Source of the DNA: Chara braunii
Taxonomy: Eukaryota > Streptophyta > Charophyceae > Charales > Characeae
NCBI GenBank assembly: GCA_003427395.1
Contig: BFEA01000006.1
Coordinates: forward strand, 2,850,858-2,914,857
Reading direction: 5' to 3'
Length of the DNA: 64,000 nucleotides
Positions 55,300 through 64,000 of the stretch are shown here, piece after piece. Both the position numbers and the translations under genes were made by a program. Within the stretch, counting starts at the first letter, position 1, and every line of letters starts with the position of its first letter. The notes beneath the pieces are model-generated. The model had not been told where the DNA came from, ran no database searches, and worked only from the letters and a program-made list of their open reading frames with translations.

Positions 55300-56481
55300 C
55301 TCCCTCGGCACTGTCTGAGAGTGTCGTGCCAGCCCTAAGTGAAGGCGGTCCTGCAAATATGTTCCAATGCTTGTTTATAGGCCTACGAGACCAGGCTGAG
55401 GGGCCCAAGCAGAGCACTGCTAGAACCCCCATGTGGGCATGGATCTTCGATGAGGTCTTGTTACAAGTTAGCTCCTCGGCATGCCCATGTAGTGCCCTTT
55501 CAACAAGCATGAGCCGCCCTAAGTGAAGGCGGGCCCCTGAATTTCAATATGGCCTGAGTTCGTCAATTTTGGTAAAGTTTGGTAGGCGTCAGACAGTTGT
55601 CATGCATCAGTTGGTTACATCATCCTCCATACTCGTGAAAATCAGAAATAATTCATTAGCCTTCAAGGCTCTTCCAGCAGTACAGGCGAAGCAGGGAGAA
55701 CCTCGCGTTTACTCCTGGGTGGTTGGGCATGCCTAACCAATTCGGTCCTAGGCCACTGTCTTAATGGGCCTGGGCGCAGAGACTTTGGCCCGATCGGAAG
55801 CTACAGAAACGCACAAGGCCCAGCCAAACAGCAAATTGGGCGAGCACTTTCCATAAAGGAAAGAGCTCGCCACTAGTGGGCTCATTGGGCCACTAGGCAA
55901 TGCATGAGGCAGCGCCGCTTGAGCATACGCTCGCGGGTTGTGCGTTGTGCACTAGCGTTAGTTGCCACGCAGTGCTCGCGGGCGCTCGAAGAAGGCAAGG
56001 CGCTGCTGAGGTCAGCGCCATAGCCAGCCCTACATAGCTAGGGCTTGGTTTGGACAACTAGTGGAGGTGGTGGTGGTCTTTGTGCATGAGGGAGAAAACG
56101 TGGGAGGAAGACAAGGTCAGGAGAGAGTGGGAGAGATGAGGATGATGATGTGAGGGTGCATACCTGGTATTGGCGATGGTCTGCATTGGTCGACATCTTA
56201 AAGTACTTCGGTGGCTGCTGACGTCAACAGTTGCATTGTGAATTCATAGGCAGGAAGTAGCTGTGTAGGGAGTAGCGTGGGTGCCAAGCGCCAAGTAGGG
56301 AGAGAGGCCTGGATACTCATGCTGGTGGGGAGGAGAGTAAGCTCTCATTGACATTTAATTTCAGTGTTTCGATTCTCCATTGGTGTAACATTGGTGCAGT
56401 GCTGGTTTCTGGACATTGTGGGACTTTCTTGCTTTGCGCTATCTGGATTCTGTCATCTCGATATCTCTCATTTTCCTTTCA
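55300..56481 (+). repeat. 5' LTR of element G
   Basis: Ends CATTTTCCTTTCA, followed by the PBS. The start is approximate because the first part is diverged from the 3' LTR. Confidence 0.65.
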
Positions 56482-56484
56482 ATT

Positions 56485-56496
56485 TGGTATCGGAGT
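56485..56496 (+). other. Primer-binding site of element G
   Basis: TGGTATCGGAGT, continuing TGGTTCGAACC as in element A. Confidence 0.75.
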
Positions 56497-56699
56497 TGGT
56501 TCGAACCACTCCACTGGCTCCTTCGCAATAGTTGTTTGGTGCTTCTTTGGGAAATGACGGGGCAGTGATACTGCTTGTGCGTTGGTGTGTAGGCGGTTGT
56601 GAGTTGTGACGGCGCGCCTGGATGGCTATGTGGTGACATAGGGGTGCACACTACAGGTGATTCTTCTTCTAAACAGGTAAGGCTCGGACTATGAGGCCG

Positions 56700-57560
56700 A
56701 GCTAACTATCGCGAGTGAGGGCTTGGATGATAGGAGGAAGAAGAAGCCACCCCAGGATCGACGGAAGGACGATTTTGGGGTACATGCAGAGCAAGTAGAC
56801 GACCATGAAACCAGAGGGAGGAGTGTTTGCCGTTTGTAGTTAGGTTGAGGCGACTGGTATGAGGAAGGGCAACCGGTCTAGGAGTCCCCTGGGATTGGGT
56901 TTGGGCTTTTCCTACGCAGAAGGGAAAGGGCCTACTCTGTCTATGAGGATGAGAGAGGGTCTTTGATGTGCGGATAGACCGGCTTGAAAGGGGCACCAAC
57001 ATTGTGTATGGCATGAATGGCCAAACCAAGGCGAGGGGTCCAGTCCGGTTGGTCACCACGAGGATGCAGCCCAAAGAGGGGTAAGGCACCTTTAACCAGG
57101 GAAGCACTGCGAGCACTTCCTTGGGAATCACATCCGGCCTGTGGAAGTAGTAGCCGCTTCTGCTCTTGTTAAGGTGGTGGAATCCCTTACCATCTCAAAA
57201 GACGACCAAGGTTACTGACTCCTTAGTCATCCCACAGGCACATCTGGACCACATGAAGCTCTGTTCATGAGGTGTGTCTGAGGCCTTAGAGGAGATGGTA
57301 AAGGCGTGCTAGCTGCCTGGGTGACCAAGTGAAAGGTTCCAAGGATCTGGTAGACAACGAGTGTAGGTGGTTGTGGGACTCGCAAACATTGTTCTACCTA
57401 AAACTACACTACCATTGGGATCGTGCGCAGCAGCTATCTGTAGTATCTACCTTAGCCACTACGAAAGCATTAGTGTACCAGGACTATATGACAGATGTAG
57501 CTGGTGCTTCCTCCTATGGGGAAAGGCAGCTAAAGACAACATTCTAGCTGCCGGAAAGTC
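56700..57560 (+). pseudogene. Gag tail and protease remnants of element G
   Basis: RKKKPPQDRRKDDFGVHAEQ (about 56730) matches the element A Gag tail GRKKKLPQDWRKK. 57420-57530 reads QLSVVSTLATTKALVYQDYM, then TDVAGASSYGE, matching the protease end of element A (VASTLANKHNSMVVQDYVKD). Many stops; the first part of gag is deleted. 57561-58810 has no recognisable pol domain (one unassigned minus-strand frame at 58021-58407). Confidence 0.55.
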
Positions 57561-58810
57561 ATAACCTTCGTGTTATGTACCACTTCAGGGTTGCAATGTT
57601 CCTAGTTGGACAGAGGCAATCACGGTGGGAAATGTACCAAGTCTTTAATCCTTGGAGGGTCAGGCGCTCCAAACCTCTGTAGAGGAAGAAAATAAGAGTC
57701 ATGGAGAGTCCAAACCTTCTTACTTGCTGTCAGGAGTTGAAACCAATAAGGTTGTTCAAGAGATAGGGACCAATCCTTCTACTGTGGGACAGCGACTAGG
57801 AAAGCTAGGGAAGAAGGGATAAATAGGGTCACATGCGTCTTCTTACAAATCTTCAAATAGATTAATTGATAAAAGAAAGAAACGGGGACGCAGAGACCGA
57901 GGATCCAAAGAATAGAAAGACAACGTGACCTGGCAGCATATGTTAGGTATGAGGAATTTTTCAGCGAACCTACTCTACCAATTTTGGATATTGGCTATGT
58001 TAGTTAAAGTCCTTACTTGTTTAATCTGATCTGTGCATCAAATATATTTGAAACCAGAGAGATGACAAGAGCATGATGTTTACATAGAGGACTAGTTCCC
58101 AAAGTATCCTAGGAGAGTCACAATCTCTCAAATCTCCGGGATTAGGTAATTTATGCACAAATCCCGGGAATGTGTTGCTAGCTGCACAAAGACCGATAGT
58201 ACTAGAGATGATCTCTTCTCCAACGAAGATGGAAGAAAGTGAAACAGACAGATAGTTGCGTCGAAAGCATAGACCAGCGACAAACTTTCTCACATTAGAA
58301 AACCAATCAACAATGACGCGTGTCAGCTTGAAGGGAGCTGACAAGCGGCTACAATAGGTTTTCAATTCAGGTATGGGATCAAGGACGATCCACAGTCCAC
58401 ATTTCATGTAAGAGAAGGAGTCTGATTGCTGTTTTCCTTACTTGAAAGGAAGACTAAAATCTCTAACAATACTATATTTTGATTATTGAGTAGTCCTAGA
58501 TACAATGGAGATGCCTGAAGTCTTTCGAAGAACATCTTGAGGTTATCGATGGAGTTGTCAAATGATTCATACTCTTTCCGGCGATGTCCATATCACTAAT
58601 CATCTATCTTGCCATCTATACAACTGTTTTTGAGTCCGAGTACCTGCTTAAAGAAGGTGCATGCTGTCCCCATCCATGGCTGAAGCTGTATATTCCAAAG
58701 TTCAAACCAAGGAGAAAGCTTGCAATTACATCAGAGATTCTCAACAAGCTAACTACTTTGAGTAGAGTAACAAATGGAGTGCACAAAAGGCTTTCTCACG
58801 GGACTTTCGA

Positions 58811-58825
58811 AGCTAAGGGGGAAGG
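58811..58825 (+). other. Polypurine tract of element G
   Basis: AGCTAAGGGGGAAGG followed by TA and the LTR start TGCGAGG. Confidence 0.65.
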
Positions 58826-58827
58826 TA

Positions 58828-60323
58828 TGCGAGGATTTATATAAGTCCACAACGAGATGGACACCAACGCCATTGAAGATACTTGTAGTGAAGAACTTGC
58901 TGCGAAGACTCAAGCTCGTCGTGAAAGGGGATCACTGGGAATAGCCAGCCCTTGGTTGAACCCCGACCGTGTCTCTGAGAGGCAGTTGAACGGAATACTC
59001 GTGAACGTGAGATGCTGGTGGGATAATTGCCCGGACATGTTCGGCAAGTCCGATCCGCTACAAGATCGCACAACGTCCTCCCTCGTACAACGACGTCGAA
59101 AATCGTATGTGCCAGGACATTTTGAGAGTGTCGTGCCCGCCCTAAGTGAAGGCGGGCCTGCAAATATGTGTCAATGCCTGTTTATAGGCCTACGAGACCA
59201 GGCTGAGGGGCTCAAGGAGAGCACTGTTGGAACCCCCATGTGGTCGTGGATCTTGGATCTTCGACGAGGCCTTGTTACAAGTTAGTTCCTCGGCATGCCC
59301 CTGTAGGGCCCTTTCAACAAGTATTAGCCTCCCTAACTGGAGGCGGGCCCCTGAATTTCAATATGGCTTGAGTTCGTCAATTTTGGCAAAGTTTGGTGGG
59401 CGCCTGACAGTTGGTTACATCCTCCATACTCGTGAAAATCAGAAATAATTCATGAGCCTTCTAGTCTCTTCCAGCAGCACAGGCGAAGCAGGGAGAACCT
59501 CACGTTTACTCCTGGGTGGTTGGGCATGCCTAACCAATTCGGTACTAGGCCACTGTCTTAATGGGCCTGGGCGCAAACACTTTGGCCCGATCGGAAGCTA
59601 CTGGAAACGCACGAGGCCCAGCCAGACAGCAAACTGGGCGAGCACTTTCCATAAAGGAAAGGGCTCGCCATTGGTGGACTCATTGGGCCACTAGGCAATG
59701 CATGTGGCAGCGCTGCTTAGCGTATGCTCGCGAGTTGTGCGCTGTGCACTAGCGTTAGTTGTCAGGCAGTGTGCGTGGGCGTTGGAAGAAGGCAGGGCGC
59801 TGCTGAGGGGAGCGCCATAGCCAACCCTACATAGCCAGGGCTTGGCTTGGAGAGCCAGTTGAGGTGGTGGTGGTCTTCATGCATGAGGGAGAAGATGTGG
59901 GAGGAAGATAAGGTCATGGAGAGAGTGGGAGAGATGAGGATGATGATGTGAGGGCGCATACCTGACATTGGCGATGGTTTGCATTGGTCGACGTCTTCAA
60001 GTACTTCGGTGACTGCTGATGTCAACAATTGCATTGTCAATTCGCAGGCAGGAAAGAGCTATGTAGGGAGTAGCCTGGGAGCCGAGCGCCAAATAGGGAG
60101 AGATGGCCTGGATACGTATGCTGGTGGGGAAGAGAGTAAGCTGTCATTGACATTCGGTTTCAGTGTTTCGATTCTCCATTAGTGTAATATTGGTGCAGTA
60201 TTGGTGCAATATTGGTGCAATATTGGTGCAATGCTGCTTTTTGGACACTGTGGGACTTTCTTGCTTTCAATGTGATTGTGCTATTTGGATTCTTTCATCT
60301 TGATATCTCTCATTTTCCGTGCA
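58828..60323 (+). repeat. 3' LTR of element G
   Basis: About 1.5 kb, longer than other family A LTRs because of roughly 300 bp between the TGCGAGG start and the shared CCCGCCCTAAGTGAAGG block at 59138. It ends TTTTCCGTGCA. Near 60185-60230 the phrase ATTGGTGCAAT is repeated four times. Confidence 0.65.
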
Positions 60324-60414
60324 TTTCATCGAACCCCAAATCATTTCACATAAGATAGTCCATAGAACCTTCCAAGTGATTTATCCCTTATACCCATCTT
60401 ACGTATGGCAGGAC

Positions 60415-61146
60415 GCTAGGCCATTCGGCTTAGAAACAATGCCTAGCATGCCTTAGATTATACACAAACAGGTTGCACAACTACTTTTCTCTTCTTGGGG
60501 CATATGACTAGGCCATTCAACTTAGGAACAATGCCTAGTCGCGTTGAGCTGTTTAATAGTTTTTTGACTTCTTCTCAAAAGAAAGAAATATGTGCAGGGG
60601 ACTGAGCCATTTAGCTTAAAAACAATGCTCATCTTGCCCTAGCTACTTTCAATTATACTCTTTACTTTCTCTTCTCCTCTTAGTGATATGGCTTAAGGTT
60701 GGGCCATTCAACTTAGAAACAATGTCCAGCCGCCTGTTCGCATGCCAATATAAGTAAAGTACTTTAAGTTATACCCAACTTGCATTTATGAGTGGTTTGA
60801 GGCCAAACCATGTAGCTTAAAAACAATGCGTAGCCTTCCACCAAAATCCTCCCTTAAAATGAATCAAGAGACTGAACCATTTAGCTTAAAAACAATGTTC
60901 AGTCCATCCTACGTCACTCAAAGGAAGAAGTTGGGCCTTCCAACCCAACCTCAGTCAGAATTCTAAAAGAAACAGGTAGACCAAGCCATTTAGCTTTAAA
61001 AAAAATGCTTGGTCCCAAAAATCAGCAAGGCAAGCCCTCAAAGGTAAACACGGCAACTAGGCCATTTGGCTTAAAAATAATGCTTGGCCCTTAAAATAGC
61101 CAATAAACATAGCCATGGCCATCGAGCTTAGAACCAATGCCCAGTC
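60415..61146. repeat. Array of nine hairpins: fixed 19-nt loop, covarying stems
   Basis: Each unit is a 7-8 bp inverted repeat around a loop close to CATTTAGCTTAAAAACAAT. Positions: 60415-60447, 60506-60540, 60600-60633, 60697-60731, 60799-60836, 60870-60904, 60979-61014, 61055-61089, 61112-61146. Stems differ but pair: GCTAGGC/GCCTAGC, GACTAGGC/GCCTAGTC, GGTTGGGC/GTCCAGCC (two G-U), GACTGAAC/GTTCAGTC, GACCAAGC/GCTTGGTC. Units 3, 5, 8 and 9 are imperfect. Spacers of about 25-75 nt are weakly similar (TTTCTCTTCT, ATTATAC). No coding frame. Confidence 0.85.
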
Positions 61147-62840
61147 CTTGGTTGACTCGGTCAATTGCAGGCAAAACCACCTTCTTCCACCTTCCCCCTA
61201 GTTTATCCCTTAGTCTGCTTTCAGTTTAAGTAAAAAGAAACTTTAGATCTACACATGCATCCCTTCCATTCAGTTTGATTGAATCGTGAAAAGAAAGCAA
61301 AGTCATAAGGGAATGCATGCATATCTCGCAGTCAAACTAGAAAGACGTAGCTACAGGGGTATAGTGGGTTCACACAGGCAGAAGAAGATATGCGTGATAG
61401 TTCCCTGCCTCCGAAACCTCGTCTAGGTCCAGGCAGAGCTCCCGCAATCGGTGGGGCAACCTCCCACAGATCCCTTGGCACAGATTACGGGTTGCAATCC
61501 CGACTGCTGCCTTCCTTCTCAAACCAACAGACTAGATTGAGAGTAAGAAGGGCAGAGTGGGAGAAGTTAAGTCACTCAGATCTGAGAGGGGTGCGCTTCG
61601 ACTCGCGTGAGAGGGCCTTGATTCCTTCAGGCACCTGAGGGCCCCACAATGGCGGCCAAAATCACAACGGGATGGCCAATCCGTAGTCAAAACGCAGAGT
61701 AGCCTCTCCCCTGGCGAACCTCCAGATCGCAGCGAAGACCTCCTTTGAAGAGTCACCCCGAATCGTTGTTGTGCAGCGTAGGAAAGTTGCGTTAGAATGG
61801 AGCACGCCCTTGTGTTCTATTCGAATGAAAGGGAAAATGGAGCAATGCACAGTGTACAGGGCACATCAAAACAGGGCTGCTCAAAGGGTTACAACAGCAA
61901 GACTCGGCAGACAGCGGCAATCCCCCAAAAAAAGTAACAGTCGCATCTGAGTTGTTGAGGTTCGCTCAATAGCAAAACTGTGGGCTCTCGAAAGATAGCA
62001 GTCCCGACAGACAACACTCCAGCAGCTTCGCAAGTGCATGGCCAGCGCACCTCGAGTGCACAACAACTCTTGGCTCGAAAAGGGACATTGTCCTCCACAA
62101 CACAATAGCAATTGCCGCGCTCAACAACGACGCACCGACCGCACAGTAGCGGGGAATGGCGGGTCGAGGCAGGACTCGATTAGCAATAGCTTCAAACAGA
62201 AAGAAGACATCCGCCTCAGTTCTATTCAGCAGTACTTTATCATTGCCTGAAGATAATAACGACATCCTTGGTCTCGGAGCCGCAGTAATACACAACGAGA
62301 CAGGCAGTTGGTAGGGCCGTGGCAACTGGAGTATACGCAGGTGCCACCCATGCGGGCCACCACCAAGTCTAGGTAAGTACCTTCATAGTCCACGCTCGTA
62401 TTGGAGGCCAAGCTTCGATGAGCTCTGCAATGCTGAAGGACTGATAGGCCGTGCCCCCGATAGTATGGGTAAAACCGAAATGAATCTTTCGTTATAAGAC
62501 GGGAATGTGTGTTAGCTCCCGCCGCTCCCCTTTGATTGGCTTGCTCTGTACTGCACAAACCTCTTTTCTCCTGCAGTGGCAAGTTTGTGACCAGGTACGT
62601 CCTCTCTCTCTCACTCACTTCAGCTTCTACACAAATGAATGTATGTGGTCAACAACCCGACCAGGTCCTATCATCGTCAAGGAGAAGGGCCTAAGCCGCG
62701 CAAACAGCAGAGACGAGTGGCCCCATGATGGTGGCCATAACAACGACAACCACCACGAGGAACCTGACAGCGAGCCTTTTGATGTGGGTGAGCACAGGGA
62801 TTGGCAACGACCACCTTGAGCAACACCCGACGACCCAAAT
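61147..62840. other. No recognised feature
   Basis: Several short frames exist on both strands, none with a recognisable domain. AGGTAAGTACC at 62371-62381, a perfect splice-donor-like motif, is the only repeated signal (also at 33393, 40071 and 47820). Confidence 0.5.
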
Positions 62841-62846
62841 TGCACT

Positions 62847-62950
62847 GCGATCTTAAGATTTTAAGATCGCGCGGCGATCCAGGCCGTTCGCGGTCCTATC
62901 GGCCCAACGACCCGGATTGCCCTGCGATCTTAAAACTTTAAGAGCGTGGG
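62847..62950. repeat. Two related palindromic units
   Basis: GCGATCTTAA-GATT-TTAAGATCGC at 62847-62870 is a perfect ten-pair hairpin. A diverged second copy, GCGATCTTAAAAC then TTTAAGAGCG, begins at 62924. Surrounding phrases (ACGACCC, GCCGT, GGCC) also repeat. Confidence 0.65.
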
Positions 62951-63218
62951 GCAATTGGGGCCGTCGGCCTGGTACCACTTGGCCAATGGGCCAGATTAGG
63001 ATTTTGCAGTCCAACCGAAGTTAGGGCTGCGGGGCGTGGGAAGAAACGGGTTCCAGGCGGGACGGTCTCCTCTTGGGCTCAGCGGTTCGGCCCCCCCGCA
63101 TATATTTGGCGGCGCACAACACACTCTCACACGAACACCTGCCCGTCCACTCGAACAAGCACATGCACGCACACACGCACAAGCGCGAACACACGCATGC
63201 ATGCAAATGCATCATGGG

Positions 63219-63275
63219 CAGACTGTCGGGGTTCAACCTCCTGATGAGTTGGTGAAAGTCCAACGAAACAGTCTG
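63219..63275 (+). ncRNA. Hammerhead ribozyme, type III, complete
   Basis: Stem III CAGACTGT (63219-63226) pairs perfectly with ACAGTCTG (63268-63275). Canonical cleavage triplet GTC (63225-63227), cut predicted after 63227. Stem I GGGG/CCTC (one G-U) with loop TTCAA. Core CTGATGA (63241-63247). Stem II GTTGG/CCAAC with loop TGAAAGT. Core GAAA (63265-63268). Stem II differs from the 51428 copy by a compensatory C-G to T-A change. A CA-rich tract lies upstream and (GA)n downstream. Self-cleavage is expected if transcribed from this strand. Confidence 0.88.
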
Positions 63276-63349
63276 GCACTGCCATGCTTTTTTTGTGGGG
63301 TTCACACGAACTGTGTGTGGGTAGGTGTGTGCGCGTGCGCGAGGGAGCG

Positions 63350-63350
<1 letters not shown>

Positions 63351-63425
<75 letters not shown>
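63351..63425. repeat. (GA)n microsatellite
   Basis: About 75 bp of pure GA. Frames through it are artefacts. Confidence 0.95.
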
Positions 63426-63428
<3 letters not shown>

Positions 63429-63570
63429 AAGCACCCTACCATGATGACGCTGACTGATGAAAACGAGGTTGAAGACGCCGATGAAGATGAAAGATAAAGA
63501 GTGAGGAGCACTATTTGCAAGGACAAAATTAGATGATAATGGCCTGGGGAAAGGGGGCCCATACAGGCCA

Positions 63571-63726
63571 TGGTGGTTTTCTTTTTCTTTCCTGTTCACT
63601 CTGATCGCGAAAGGGAGACGAAGCGACATGAAGGGGAGGGCGAGGGTATGGTGGTTTTGTTTTTCTTTCCTATTCACTCAGATCTCGAAAGGGAGACGGA
63701 GCGACATGAAGGGGAGGATGAAGAAG
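63571..63726. repeat. Two-copy tandem repeat, unit 78 bp, and purine-rich end
   Basis: TGGTGGTTTT at 63571 and 63649; both copies hold CGAAAGGGAGACG and AGCGACATGAAGGGGAGG. 63727-64000 continues as purine-rich sequence without a supported gene. Confidence 0.85.
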
Positions 63727-64000
63727 AGGAAGAGGAACACGAGGAGTAAAAAAGGAAGGCGAAATCCTAAGAGGGAGGGAGGGTAGGGAAGCAGAAAGAG
63801 ATGGAGCTGGACGAGGAGAAGGGGCAGGAGGAGGACGAAGGGGAAGAACGAGAAGAGGGGAAAGTACACAGGAGGGAAAGGAGGGAGAAGAGGAAAAGTT
63901 AGGGCGAAAGTCGAAGGGGTGCGGGGGGGAAGATAGGCGTAAGTCGTTGAAAGGGGGTTGCAGGTTTAAGGCGCTGAATCGCGCACGTGGTTAGGATACG

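Larger units (their letters stand above)
55300..60323 (+). mobile_element. Element G: internally deleted Gypsy element, family A
   Basis: 5' LTR about 55300-56481, PBS 56485-56496, interior of only about 2.3 kb, polypurine tract 58811-58825, 3' LTR 58828-60323. LTRs match each other and family A (CCCGCCCTAAGTGAAGG; CTTTCCATAAAGGAAAG; TTCGATTCTCCATT). The left LTR edge is not sharply defined and no target duplication was identified. Confidence 0.7.

Noticed and set aside
60415-61146. CRISPR-like array
   Set aside because: Eukaryotic context; repeats vary in their arms, spacers are weakly similar and of unequal length, and no cas genes exist.

Overview
This is a repeat-dominated nuclear window from a plant-lineage eukaryote. 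The evidence is nested Ty3/Gypsy LTR retrotransposons primed by an initiator-tRNA-Met-like site (TGGTATCGGAGC and variants), interrupted coding, dense microsatellites, N gaps and a Nextera mate-pair adapter left in the assembly. My best guess is a charophyte such as Chara, with only moderate confidence. No bacterial operons, CRISPR or intact rRNA/tRNA genes were seen. One host exon is reasonably recognisable (25040-25330, N-terminal part of a FIG4/SAC phosphoinositide phosphatase). A weak lectin-like fragment (48045-48340) and a possible first exon (2461-2668) are the only other host-gene candidates.

Layout. 1-1359: 3' end and LTR of a Gypsy element (family A). 1360-2440: tandem repeats. 2700-6152: remnant of a minus-strand element F (gag, PBS, TATA-bearing LTR). 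6366-6616, 15468-15696 and 24314-24900: pieces of one tandem array carrying U6-snRNA-like sequence, split by two LTR elements, A (minus, 6617-15467) and B (plus, 15697-24313). 26531-27638: solo LTR with a CTCTC target duplication. 28219-29656: minus-strand pol fragment E. 33404-48044: minus-strand element D, whose 3' LTR was split by element C (33544-39789, target duplication TTGCC). C keeps only gag and protease. 40872-41521 is an N gap. 49100-51300: palindrome-rich DNA, the adapter at 50609-50646, tRNA/U6-derived fragments. 51291-51579: a cassette with a hammerhead ribozyme. 53150-55230: satellites and a G-rich tract. About 55300-60323: element G, largely deleted inside. 60415-61146: array of nine hairpins with a conserved loop and changing but still complementary stems. 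63219-63275: a complete hammerhead ribozyme.

How it fits together. Three insertions (A, B, C) can be dated relative to their hosts because unoccupied paralogous target sites occur in the same window (24504, 24735, 47519). All pol genes are broken by stops, frameshifts or internal duplications, so no element looks autonomous. The two most unusual signals are the hammerhead-ribozyme units lying beside microsatellites, one of them flanked by a long direct repeat, and the covarying hairpin array.
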